Part shown: positions 43,916 to 52,601 of the stretch, piece by piece | Position numbering within the stretch: position 1 is the first letter of the stretch | Layout: each line of letters starts with the position of its first letter | NCBI RefSeq assembly: GCF_017377855.1 | Contig: NZ_JAFREP010000003.1 | Coordinates: forward strand, 124,001 to 188,000 | Direction of reading: 5' to 3' | Length of the DNA stretch: 64,000 nt | Source of the DNA: Acanthopleuribacter pedis | Lineage (GTDB): Bacteria > Acidobacteriota > Holophagae > Acanthopleuribacterales > Acanthopleuribacteraceae | The notes under the pieces: generated by a model | What the model was told of the DNA's origin: nothing | Database searches by the model: none | What the model saw: only the letters and a program-made list of their open reading frames with translations | Position numbers and translations under genes: made by a program

Positions 43916-45025
43916 ATGCGTATCCTTGTTTCTGTTTTTTGCCTGCTGTTGAGCCTGCCCTTGTGGGCGCATTCATTTACCCTGACCGAAACCCACGTCG
44001 CCTTTCGCGACGGATTCTTTCAAATCGAAATGCGTTGTGACCTGGACGCCTTGGCCTTGGGTGTGCCCCAGGAAAGCGACGACCAAGCCTTGTACGACGC
44101 GCTCAGCGCCAAAACGCCGGAGGAACTGGCCGAATTAAAAGCCGGGTTGACGCGCCATTTCGAGCGTCGCATCCGCGTGCGTTTCGACGATCAACCGGTT
44201 CCTTTTAACGTGGTGCTCGCCCCGGAGGCGCGCTTCGCAACGGCCGAGGTTGAAGCGGAAGCGGCGGTACCCAGTTTCCTCGGCACCCTGGTTCGATTCG
44301 AGGGCACCGTCCCGGCGGAAAGCCAAACCTTTAGCTTTTTTGCCTCGCGCAGTTTCCCGGCGGTTAAATTGATCTTCGTCGACGCCCCGGCCGAGGCGCA
44401 AGTGGTGCCCCTGCCCCAAGGCGCACGCTCCGAACCCCTGGCCTTCCGCGACTTGAAACCGCCAGGCGCGGCCACGGTGTTCGGCCGGTACACCGTGCTC
44501 GGATTTCTCCACATCTTGCCCAAGGGCCTCGACCACATTCTGTTTGTACTGGGCCTGTTTTTGCTGTGTAACCGCCGCAAACCCTTGCTGATCATGGTCA
44601 CGGGTTTCACCCTGGCCCACTCGCTGACGCTGGCTTTGAGCGTGCTCGGTATCGTGCAGTTACCCAGCCGCCCGGTGGAAATCCTCATTGCCTTGTCGAT
44701 TTGTTACGTGGCGATTGAGGTCGCCCTGGGTCGTGAATACCGCATGCGCCATACCCTGGTTGTGTTTGCCTTCGGTTTGCTCCACGGCCTGGGTTTCGCG
44801 GGTGTGCTCACCGAGTTGGGATTGCCGGAGGGCCAACTGGTTCTGGCGCTGTTCGCCTTCAACATCGGCGTCGAACTGGGCCAGATCGCGGTATTGGTCG
44901 GTGCCTTTGCCGTGTTCGGCTGGTGGCGCGCCAAGGCTTTTTACGAACCCTACCTGGTTCGGCCCGCCAGCGTGCTGATCGGCTGCATCGGCCTGTTTTG
45001 GGTCGTCGAACGCTTTATCGGCTAA
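43916..45025 (+). CDS. HupE/UreJ-family membrane protein
   Basis: 369 residues from ATG 43916 (AGGAA at 5 nt). Signal peptide ending at LPLWAHS, an extracytoplasmic domain (20-185), then six or so membrane segments (190-369) with the HupE/UreJ_2 signature GFLHILPKGLDHILFVLGLF, MVTGFTLAHSLTLALSVLGI and FGLLHGLGFAGVLTELGLPE. The conserved His residues in these helices fit the proposed metal (nickel or other) transport role of the family, but no hydrogenase or urease genes are near. The transport substrate is unproven. Confidence 0.88.
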   Translation: MRILVSVFCLLLSLPLWAHSFTLTETHVAFRDGFFQIEMRCDLDALALGVPQESDDQALYDALSAKTPEELAELKAGLTRHFERRIRVRFDDQPVPFNVVLAPEARFATAEVEAEAAVPSFLGTLVRFEGTVPAESQTFSFFASRSFPAVKLIFVDAPAEAQVVPLPQGARSEPLAFRDLKPPGAATVFGRYTVLGFLHILPKGLDHILFVLGLFLLCNRRKPLLIMVTGFTLAHSLTLALSVLGIVQLPSRPVEILIALSICYVAIEVALGREYRMRHTLVVFAFGLLHGLGFAGVLTELGLPEGQLVLALFAFNIGVELGQIAVLVGAFAVFGWWRAKAFYEPYLVRPASVLIGCIGLFWVVERFIG

Positions 45026-45119
45026 GTTCCGTTTCTTCTGGTTCCACGGCCGCCTACTTTTCCAGGGCGGTCGTGAGGCCTTTGGCGTGTGGGCTCACGT
45101 GAAAATTGAGGTGACAAAC

Positions 45120-45740
45120 CTACTGTTGAAGGCTTTTCTGCCTTTTTTTGATTTCGGCCGCAAGTGCTGCTTTGCTGGGTGCATTGGGTTGGAAAACCTT
45201 TTTGGCTTCGATGTGAACCCCCAGGAAGAGCAAGGGCATCATCATCATAAGCGTAAAACCGTTCGCAAAAAGAATCGATCCGAGGGCCGCGAGGGCGATA
45301 GCGGCATAATGCACGATGGCAATGGTGCGGCCGAGGGGGCGACGTTTCATGGAGAGGAACGCGACCACGCCCCACCAGGTTGACAGCGCGGCTAATAAAA
45401 GGGCCCACATGATGCCACCTTCAAAGGCCATGATTGCCGTGAGGAGCACCGTCACCACGGATGCGGTGACGGTAAGCCGTTCACTTAAGGTCACCAAACC
45501 GGTGCGAAACTTGAATTTTTTGAGTTCATCCAGGGACATATCGGTGAGACCGCGCGATTCCTGAGTTAAATCGGATTTCTCCTGGGTTTCCTTGGTTGGG
45601 TGTTGGACCGTGGGTGCTTGGTAGTTGCGCACATCCTGTAACTGTTCGAGGCGAAGCGTTGCCTCGGTTGAGGTGGACGTTTCGAGGGAACCCATGGTTT
45701 GGTGTTGGGTGGTGGACGCATGATAGCTATTTATATTCAT
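45120..45740 (-). CDS. Small membrane protein, paralogue 1
   Basis: 206 residues, ATG 45740 after AGGAG at 5 nt. Soluble N-terminal 85 residues, rich in Thr/Ser/Gln, then four hydrophobic segments grouped as two pairs (about 88-130 and 140-175), separated by the motif FLSMKRRPLGRTIAIVHYAA. Basic C-terminal tail (KAALAAEIKKRQKSLQQ). The motif F-L-S-M-K-R-x-P-x-G-R recurs in the next gene, so the two are related by duplication. No family recognised. Confidence 0.7.
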   Translation of the reverse strand: MNINSYHASTTQHQTMGSLETSTSTEATLRLEQLQDVRNYQAPTVQHPTKETQEKSDLTQESRGLTDMSLDELKKFKFRTGLVTLSERLTVTASVVTVLLTAIMAFEGGIMWALLLAALSTWWGVVAFLSMKRRPLGRTIAIVHYAAIALAALGSILFANGFTLMMMMPLLFLGVHIEAKKVFQPNAPSKAALAAEIKKRQKSLQQ

Positions 45741-45962
45741 TAGCGCTCCTTAGGATGGAATAGGATTGGCTAGGTAGCAAAACCATTTGGTTTAACCACG
45801 TCAGCCCATTCCATCCGGCGCGCGATCCCTTTTGAACGTGCCATCTCTGCCGGCCAATCGGTTTGGCCGAGGCAATGATTTTATATTCCGGTCCTCGCTA
45901 CGGCGGCCCGGTTTGTCGGCGTGCAGATCGATTGTGGCGGCCACATTCGGGCGTCAATCCGT

Positions 45963-46445
45963 TCATTCGTCCTTGTTTCTGATCGCAAGTTTAACCTCTT
46001 TTCGGTTGGGCGCGCCGCGTTCAAAAACAGGGGCGGCTTGAATATAGGCGGCGAGAAAGACGATTGGAATGACAAGCCCCCCCAAGCCGCCCGCGCCCGT
46101 TACCAAATGGAAGATCGAGGAAAGAATCATCAACGAAAAGTGGGTAATGGCAAGGTATCGTCCGATTGGTAGCCGCTTCATTGAAAGAAAGGAAACCGCG
46201 AACAGCCAGAGCGTGAAGATGCTTGAAAGGCCGGCCCCAATCATTTCTTGGTCCATGAGCAGGCGCACCGTGACGAGGAGCATGACCGTGGCGCCGATGG
46301 CGATGAGCCACTCCATGATAATGACGTTGCGATGTTGTTGATTTAATTTTTTGAGTTCTTTTTTCGACAGATTTTGAAGCGCGTCGTCCGTTTGACGGCG
46401 ATTGGGTAACGGCTGATCGGGTGCTTGAAAGGGATTTTCACTCAT
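45963..46445 (-). CDS. Small membrane protein, paralogue 2
   Basis: 160 residues from ATG 46445 (GAGG at 8 nt); longer frame not used. N-terminus MSENPFQAPDQPLPNRRQ, a short charged helix (NLSKKELKKLNQQHRN), then four hydrophobic segments with FLSMKRLPIGRYLAITHFSL in the middle, as in the neighbour at 45120. Ends FERGAPNRKEVKLAIRNK. Both genes point the same way with 222 nt between. Unknown function. Confidence 0.7.
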   Translation of the reverse strand: MSENPFQAPDQPLPNRRQTDDALQNLSKKELKKLNQQHRNVIIMEWLIAIGATVMLLVTVRLLMDQEMIGAGLSSIFTLWLFAVSFLSMKRLPIGRYLAITHFSLMILSSIFHLVTGAGGLGGLVIPIVFLAAYIQAAPVFERGAPNRKEVKLAIRNKDE

Positions 46446-46777
46446 GGTTAAGACCTCGGATTTTATTTGGGTATCGTCGCTTCCGCTCACATAGATAAGG
46501 ACGCATTTTGTGATGCCGGCCTCGGCGGGTTGGGATGGGAAACCCCCATTTACGGATTTCTGATGTGCCTTGGTTCGCTTTTTCCACAACCTGGCTTCGT
46601 TCCCGTGAGGGGCCGTTTCGTTTCGGTTGGTTGGGCAGCGCGGAATGATGACAACCAGAGCCACCACCATGTCCTTCAAAAAGTGTATGCGCAATCAAGC
46701 GGCTTTTGCGCCGACGCCAGGCAAAAATCGGTCACACCCACCCGCGTGGCTGTTGCGGGTGGTATGGCCGTTTGGGA
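46446..46777. other. Intergenic region between ABC exporter and paralogue 2
   Basis: No supported gene. Should carry the promoter of the 46445 gene and the 3' end of the ABC gene (minus strand). The plus-strand open frames across it continue into the ABC gene as shadows. Confidence 0.3.
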
Positions 46778-48568
46778 TCAAGAAGGATCATGCGTGGTTT
46801 GTTCCCCGGTTTGGACGTGCCACAGCTTGGCGTAGACCCCGTTTTGCGCCAACAAGTTTTCGTGGGTGCCCTGCTCGGCCAGACGACCTTGATCCAACAC
46901 CAGGATTTGATCCGCGTTGCGAACCGTCGAGAGGCGGTGGGCGATGACAACCGTCGTGCGCTGGTGGGCGACCCGTTCCAAACTGCGTTGGATGGCGGCT
47001 TCGGTTTCGTTGTCCACCGCGGAGGTGGCTTCATCCAAAATCAGAACCGCGGGGTCCTTTAGAATGGAACGCGCAATCGAGAGCCGTTGCCGTTGACCGC
47101 CCGACAATCTTTGGCCCCGTTCGCCCACGCGCGTGTCGTAGCCGTTGGGCAGGCGCGTGATGAATTCGTGGGCCTCGGCAAAACGCGCCGCTTGTTCGAT
47201 TTCGGCGTCGCTTTTGTCAAAACTGCCGTAGGCGATGTTTTCGCGGATGGTGCCGTCAAACAGGAAAACGTCTTGGCTGACGAGGCCGATGCTCCGGCGC
47301 AGATCGGTTAGGTCGGCGTCGCGCAAATCGATGCCGTCGACGGAAATCGCGCCGTCGGTGACGTCGTAAAAACGCAGCAGCAGCTTGACCAGGGTCGATT
47401 TACCCGAGCCGGTGGCGCCGACCACGCCCACGGTTTGTTTGGCTTCGATGGCGAAATTCAAATCACGCAGGATCGGGTGGCCCTCGGTATAGGCGAACCC
47501 CACGTCTTTGAAACGCACCGCGCCGTCGCCGGGATGGAGTTTGAGGGCCGTGGTGCCGGAAACCATGCCGACCGGCGTGTCGAGCAAATCCATGATGCGT
47601 TGGGTGGACGCCATGGCGCGTTGGTACTGATCGACCGTTTCCGCCAGGCGCGTCAGCGGCCACAACAGGCGTTGCGTCAGGAAGATAAGCACGCTGTAGA
47701 TGCCCACGTCGAGCTGCCCGTCGAGGGTCATTTTACCGCCCAGGTACAGCGTGCCGCAGAAACCCACCAGGATCACCATGCGGATGACCGGCACAAAAGC
47801 CGAACTGGTGCGAATGGCGGCGGCGTTGGCGATTTTGTACTGTTGCGATTCACGGTCGAGTTGTTCGATTTCGTACTGTTCCGAGACGTAACTTTTGACC
47901 GTGGCGATGCCGCCCAGGCTGTTGGCCAGGTGGCTGCTGAGGCGGGAAACCCGTTCGCGCACCTCGCCGTAAAGCGGTTCCAGGCGGGATTGGAACTTAA
48001 AGGCGCCGTAAATGACCAGCGGCATCGGCAACATCGCGGAAAGGGCGATGGTGGGTGAGGCCGCCACGAAAATCGCGCCGACGATGATCACCGTGGTGCT
48101 GACCTGAATCAGCTCGTTGGCGCCGCCGTCGAGAAAGCGTTCCAGTTGGTTGACGTCGTCGTTGAGCACCGCCATGATGCGCCCGGAATGGGTTCGTTCG
48201 AAATAGGCCAGTTCCAGCTTCTGCAGATGGGCCCAGGCGTCGAGTCGGGCGGCGTGTTGGATATCTTGGCTGAGGTTGCGCCACAACACTTTAAAGGCGT
48301 ATTCAAAAATGGATTCCAAACCCCAGATCAGCACCGTTAAAAACGTGAGCAGCGCCAGTTGATCCTCAAGGGCGACCACACCCCAGTTTGCAAACCAAGA
48401 GTTTTCCCGTTGCACCACGATATCGACCGCGGCGCCGATTAACAGCGGTGGGGCCAGATCGAAGAGTTTGTTGAGAAAGGAACACAGGGACGCCGCTTGA
48501 ATGCGCAGGCGCCAGGGGGTGGTGTAACGCAAAAGGCGACGCAGGGGCGCGGTTGCGGGTTGTGACAC
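46778..48568 (-). CDS. MsbA/LmrA-type ABC exporter (fused TMD-NBD)
   Basis: 596 residues from GTG 48568 (GGAGG at 4 nt). Six-helix membrane domain (1-325), then an ATPase domain (345-590) with Walker [22 protein letters not shown]-loop [20 protein letters not shown], signature [14 protein letters not shown], Walker [14 protein letters not shown] and the switch His in [14 protein letters not shown] homodimer would flip or export lipids, peptides or drugs using ATP. No peptidase domain, and it is 19 kb from the RiPP locus, so no link to it can be claimed. Confidence 0.94.
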   Translation of the reverse strand: MSQPATAPLRRLLRYTTPWRLRIQAASLCSFLNKLFDLAPPLLIGAAVDIVVQRENSWFANWGVVALEDQLALLTFLTVLIWGLESIFEYAFKVLWRNLSQDIQHAARLDAWAHLQKLELAYFERTHSGRIMAVLNDDVNQLERFLDGGANELIQVSTTVIIVGAIFVAASPTIALSAMLPMPLVIYGAFKFQSRLEPLYGEVRERVSRLSSHLANSLGGIATVKSYVSEQYEIEQLDRESQQYKIANAAAIRTSSAFVPVIRMVILVGFCGTLYLGGKMTLDGQLDVGIYSVLIFLTQRLLWPLTRLAETVDQYQRAMASTQRIMDLLDTPVGMVSGTTALKLHPGDGAVRFKDVGFAYTEGHPILRDLNFAIEAKQTVGVVGATGSGKSTLVKLLLRFYDVTDGAISVDGIDLRDADLTDLRRSIGLVSQDVFLFDGTIRENIAYGSFDKSDAEIEQAARFAEAHEFITRLPNGYDTRVGERGQRLSGGQRQRLSIARSILKDPAVLILDEATSAVDNETEAAIQRSLERVAHQRTTVVIAHRLSTVRNADQILVLDQGRLAEQGTHENLLAQNGVYAKLWHVQTGEQTTHDPS

Positions 48569-49024
48569 GGTGCCTCCAGTGGCTTGGAAAAAGAAAACCT
48601 CGGACAGGTTCCGACGAAAGGACCCATTCTAGCCTGGATTCCGTGTCGTTTTGTGGTCTGGTTTGCAAGATCGTCGCCCGGTCTCATCATTTTTTAGGGT
48701 CAGGTTGGAAACTCGGCGCGCCGGCCCATCACCAACCAAGGGAATAGTGCGTCAACCGTCACTGAATTGCCGCGGCTTCCTCACAATATTGATGAAGGTT
48801 GACTCGGTCTGGACAATGAAGCCTGCATCGTGGGTCAAGGTGAACGCAAAGCCTTGGCGCTCACGGGTTTTTCCTGTAGGGTAGCCTTGTTTGATACACC
48901 GTGTATTCGCCATGATTTCGGTTCTCGTATGCCGTGAGCGTTCAATTCACGCATTTCGAATGAACTGTTTTTTATGTTTATCGAATCCCTTAAATCCGCC
49001 TCTGGAGCAATGTTGGAGTGATTT
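48569..49024. other. Divergent intergenic region
   Basis: Between the ABC exporter (minus) and the sugar dehydrogenase fusion (plus). 48930-49000 is A/T-rich. No gene and no recognised repeat. Promoters for both sides are expected. Confidence 0.3.
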
Positions 49025-51604
49025 ATGAAACCTAGTTTGGGGCCGATGCGCCCAATGGTTTGGGCTGTCCTCGCGGTTACGGCATGGATGACCGCGCCCG
49101 CTGTGCGCGCGCAAATGTCCGACAACAATTTCGTATTTGAAGAAGTGATTTTTAATCCCAACGGCATGATCAGTTTGGATTGGCTGCCCAACGGCGCCAT
49201 GGTGGTTGCCGAAAAACGCGGTGCCGTGCTGATTCTGCAACCCGACGGTGCGGGGGGCTACCAAACGCCCACCACCTTTGCCGACCTGCGCTCACAGGTG
49301 TTTACCCAAGCGGAAAGTGGTTTGCTGGGTTTGGTGGTCGACCCTGACTTTGCCACCAACAACTTCATTTATCTGTTTTACACCACCAACTCGGATCAGC
49401 GGCTCACGCGGATTACCGCCAACAGCGCCGGTACCGCCATGGTGCCCGGCTCCGAACTGGTGCTGTTGTCCGGCCTGCCGCGCGGAAACTTCATTCACAA
49501 AGGCGGCGACATTGAGTTCCATCCGAATCAACCGGAATTCATTTACATTGCGCTGGGTGATGACGCCGATTTGGGCGAAACGGGCGGCATTCCCCACGTT
49601 CAGCGCACCGACCGCTACGTGGGCAAAATTTTGCGGGTGAACAAAGCCGACGGGCTCGGCATCACCACCAACCCCTTTTACGACGGCAACGCGGACAGCA
49701 TCGCCTCGCGGATTTGGGCCGTGGGCTTCCGCAACCCCTTTCGGTTTACCTTCCATCCCAATCCGCCCAATGAAGATGTGCTCTACAGCTCCGAGAATGG
49801 GGAAGTACTGGACCGCCTTTCCTGGGTGCGCATGGGTTCCAACGGGGCCTGGAGCATCGATGCCGATTCCCGTGACGAATTCCAAAATCCACCCGATAGC
49901 AACCACCGGGTGATGACCTCGCGGCCGCCTTCCCAAATTGGGATCGCCATCGCCGACAGCGGCCCCTTCGCCCCGGACGGCCCCGTGCTTTACAACGCCA
50001 ACTGGTTCCCCGGTGAGTTCGGGGTATTTCGCTGGCGCTTGACCGGTGCCGACCTGGATCAAATTGAGGAAATCCCCATCGATGCCGGCGGTATGTTTGC
50101 CGACAGTGTGATTGGCGTGGATTTGGAATTCGGCCCGGACGGCTCGCTTTATTTGACCAACACCGGCGGCGATTCTTCCGAGGGCGGCTTTTTCCAAATT
50201 AACCGCATTCGGTTTATCGCCGGCGCACCGCCCGCGGCCGCGTTTACCACCAACCCCGCGCCGCCGACCGGGACCACCCCGCTCACGGTCCAGTTCACCG
50301 ATCAATCCACGGTGGATTCGGGGTCGATTGTGGCTTGGCGATGGGATTTCGGTGACGGCACGATTTCGACCCAACAGGATCCGCAACACACCTATACCGA
50401 ACCCGGCCGTTACACGGTGTCCCTGCAAGTCACCACCGACCGCGATTTGGTCGACACCGCCGAGGATCAGGTGCTGGCTTACCGCCAAATGACCCTGCGT
50501 TTCGCCGGCCAAATTATCAACGGTCGTTCCGTGCCCGGACAGCCCTTGGCCGCCGCCACCGAATTGGCGTTCCTGCAAAGCGATGGGGAGACGCCGGCCC
50601 CGATTGTGGGCGGCTCCGGTTCCGCCGGTAACATCCTCGCCGTTCCCGGCGGTGGTGTGATCGATGCCCAGGTAACCGTTTCCTTGCTGAGCGACGCGGT
50701 GGTGGTTGGTGCCGGTGGACCCGCCGGCGACGGCATGCAGCCCGCCCGCATTGGTTATGGCGACTTGTTCACCAGTACACCGGGAACCATCGATCTCAAC
50801 TTCTACCTTTCCGATACCTTGGTGGCCGGTCGCATTGCCGACGGACGCGGCAACGGGGTTACTACTGATATCGGTTTGGCCCGTATTTCCTCCGGCAATT
50901 TTATCGACATTGCCGGCGGGCGGGACCGAACCTTCGGCGGCGCCACCGGGACCGACCACCGTTTTACCGCCGATCCCTTGGGTTATTACCACATGCCGAT
51001 CCCCACCGGCTTGGGGAACGTGACCTTTTTCTTCGACCTTGTTGCCGATACCAACACCAACCTTTACGCGGCACAGGAGCAGCAGCAAACCCTGCCCGTC
51101 GGTCAGCTCACCAGTCTGGATTTTCTGATCGGCGTGTTTTCCGGCGGCAGCGGGTGCGACGATCTGAGCGGTATCGCGGAAACGCCCGCCGTGGATTACG
51201 CTTCCGTCATCCAGCCGATTTGGAACAACAACTGTATCGGTTGCCACAACGGGACCAGTACCAACAGCGCGGGCCTCAACCTGGCCCAGAACAGTTTGGA
51301 CAATCTGGTTTCCCAGGAAAGTTCCATTCTGGACGGGATGGTGTTGGTCACGGCGGGCTCGGTGCAGCGCAGTTACTTATTCGAAAAAATTAATTGCGCG
51401 GTACCGCAAATCGGGACCCGCATGCGGCCTTCCGACAGCATGGACCTCAACGAACAGGCGCTGATCCGCGACTGGATCCGCCAGCTCAATCCGTTGGTTG
51501 CCTGTGAGGACGCCTTTTTTGCGCGCTTGCCGAACTGGCCGGATCAAGATGTGCTGAGCCTGGTTCTTTTCTTCAACCAAAACTGCGCGGCGGGAATCCG
51601 GTAA
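49025..51604 (+). CDS. Glucose/sorbosone dehydrogenase-PKD-cytochrome c-like fusion
   Basis: 859 residues, ATG 49025 after GGAG at 6 nt. Signal peptide cleaved near AVRA-Q30. Residues about 35-400 are a GSDH beta-propeller: VVAEKRGAVLILQ, AESGLLGLVVDPDFATNNFI, AVGFRNPFRFTFHP. PQQ-dependent aldose dehydrogenases have this fold. A PKD domain (about 405-490) has IVAWRWDFGDGTIS and HTYTEPGRYTVSL. A carboxypeptidase-regulatory-like stretch follows, and near the end CIGCH (737-741) is a CxxCH heme c site in IQPIWNNNCIGCHNGTSTNS, like planctomycete-type cytochrome c domains. The heme could take electrons from the sugar oxidation. Typical secreted acidobacterial mosaic. Confidence 0.85.
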   Translation: MKPSLGPMRPMVWAVLAVTAWMTAPAVRAQMSDNNFVFEEVIFNPNGMISLDWLPNGAMVVAEKRGAVLILQPDGAGGYQTPTTFADLRSQVFTQAESGLLGLVVDPDFATNNFIYLFYTTNSDQRLTRITANSAGTAMVPGSELVLLSGLPRGNFIHKGGDIEFHPNQPEFIYIALGDDADLGETGGIPHVQRTDRYVGKILRVNKADGLGITTNPFYDGNADSIASRIWAVGFRNPFRFTFHPNPPNEDVLYSSENGEVLDRLSWVRMGSNGAWSIDADSRDEFQNPPDSNHRVMTSRPPSQIGIAIADSGPFAPDGPVLYNANWFPGEFGVFRWRLTGADLDQIEEIPIDAGGMFADSVIGVDLEFGPDGSLYLTNTGGDSSEGGFFQINRIRFIAGAPPAAAFTTNPAPPTGTTPLTVQFTDQSTVDSGSIVAWRWDFGDGTISTQQDPQHTYTEPGRYTVSLQVTTDRDLVDTAEDQVLAYRQMTLRFAGQIINGRSVPGQPLAAATELAFLQSDGETPAPIVGGSGSAGNILAVPGGGVIDAQVTVSLLSDAVVVGAGGPAGDGMQPARIGYGDLFTSTPGTIDLNFYLSDTLVAGRIADGRGNGVTTDIGLARISSGNFIDIAGGRDRTFGGATGTDHRFTADPLGYYHMPIPTGLGNVTFFFDLVADTNTNLYAAQEQQQTLPVGQLTSLDFLIGVFSGGSGCDDLSGIAETPAVDYASVIQPIWNNNCIGCHNGTSTNSAGLNLAQNSLDNLVSQESSILDGMVLVTAGSVQRSYLFEKINCAVPQIGTRMRPSDSMDLNEQALIRDWIRQLNPLVACEDAFFARLPNWPDQDVLSLVLFFNQNCAAGIR

Positions 51605-51625
51605 GCCCGGATTCGCTCCCTAAAG

Positions 51626-51691
51626 ATCGCGGCCGACCCACTTTGTGACGGCATTTCCTAAAGAAAAGTGGGCCGGCCGCGATTTTGTTTT
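51626..51691 (+). terminator. Long-stem intrinsic terminator
   Basis: ATCGCGGCCGACCCACTTT pairs with AAAGTGGGCCGGCCGCGAT, followed by TTTGTTTT. 21 nt past the stop of the GSDH fusion. Element A2 starts three bases after it. Confidence 0.85.
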
Positions 51692-51693
51692 AA

Positions 51694-51854
51694 CCTAAGA
51701 GGCGCTATAAGAGTGAGGGATTTTGGCTAAAGATTTGGAGCGAAATGGTTTGGAAAAAGCGGAGGCGCACCCTCTGGGTGCGGTGAGCATTTTTGCAGGC
51801 CGTTGTAGCCCAGAGGTTTAGCTAAAATCACCGCGAGTTATCGCGCTTCTTAGG
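51694..51854. repeat. Family A palindromic element (A2)
   Basis: 161 bp, same orientation as A1: CCTAAGAGGCGCTATAA at the left, TTATCGCGCTTCTTAGG at the right, internal hairpin CGCACCC-TCT-GGGTGCG. Sits between a terminator and the TetR operator region. Confidence 0.85.
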
Positions 51855-51905
51855 TTTTAAAGAAGGATGCGGTCGTTCCGTGCGACAGAACCCCGCAAAA
51901 ATGAC

Positions 51906-51936
51906 TTGTCTCGATAAAATAACAGTGTTATTTTAT
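51906..51936 (+). promoter_or_regulatory. TetR-type operator overlapping a promoter
   Basis: A perfect inverted repeat of 11 nt around one base, ATAAAATAACA-G-TGTTATTTTAT (51914-51936). TTGTCT (51906-51911) and TATTTT (51929-51934), 17 nt apart, fit a -35/-10 pair, so the palindrome covers the core promoter. It lies 20 nt ahead of the TetR start: autoregulation of the TetR-oxidoreductase unit is likely. Confidence 0.75.
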
Positions 51937-51955
51937 GGAGCGTTGGAGGTATCCT

Positions 51956-52552
51956 TTGGCCCGAGCACCCAAGCAGGACCCTGCTTTTTTTCGGCAGCTT
52001 ATTCTCAAAAAAGCCGCCGAGATGCTGCGTGAACAAGGGATTCACGGTTTATCGATGCGCAAATTGGCCCAGTCCCTCAACGCCTCGACCATGGTCCTCT
52101 ACACCTACTTCAAGAACAAACAAGGTTTGCTTAACGCGCTTTATTTGGACGGTTTCGATCAGTTGCGGCAAGAACTCGAACGGGTTGAGCCCGACCCCGA
52201 TCCCATCGCCACCATCATGGATTTGGGCCGTGCCTACCGACGGGCGGTTTTGGCCAACGCCGATGTGTACGAGCTCATGATGAGCCGGTCGCTGCACGGG
52301 TTTTCGATTCCCGAGGAGAGCCTCAAGCAAAGCGGCGCCGGGTTCCGTGTTTTGGAACAAGCCGTCGTTCGCTGCCAAGACGCCGGCTTCGCCCGACGGC
52401 ACGACGCCAAGGACGTGGCGCAAATGCTGTGGGGGACCATCCACGGTTTGATCAGCTTGCAGCTTGCCGGGCACTTTATCGATGAAGCCGCCGCCACGGC
52501 GCGTTTTGAATTGACCTTAGCAACGATTAAAGACGGAATCATTAAAGAATAG
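51956..52552 (+). CDS. TetR-family transcriptional regulator
   Basis: 198 residues from TTG 51956, chosen because GGAGG lies 6 nt before it; an upstream ATG at 51935 falls inside the operator palindrome. N-terminal helix-turn-helix (about 12-58): LILKKAAEMLREQGIHGLSM then RKLAQSLNASTMVLYTYFKN, the standard TetR pattern. The ligand-binding helical domain fills 60-198. Together with the operator it should repress itself and the following oxidoreductase (49 nt downstream) until a small molecule, perhaps a lipophilic or isoprenoid compound, is bound. The ligand is inference. Confidence 0.92.
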   Translation: MARAPKQDPAFFRQLILKKAAEMLREQGIHGLSMRKLAQSLNASTMVLYTYFKNKQGLLNALYLDGFDQLRQELERVEPDPDPIATIMDLGRAYRRAVLANADVYELMMSRSLHGFSIPEESLKQSGAGFRVLEQAVVRCQDAGFARRHDAKDVAQMLWGTIHGLISLQLAGHFIDEAAATARFELTLATIKDGIIKE

Positions 52553-52601
52553 CCGTGCCCAAGGCAACGAACCGGGGTGGCGGCGACGGCGGAGGAACAG
52601 C

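Noticed and set aside
46778..48568. ABC exporter as exporter of the RiPP product
   Set aside because: It is almost 16 kb from the locus, has no peptidase domain, and resembles general MsbA-type exporters.
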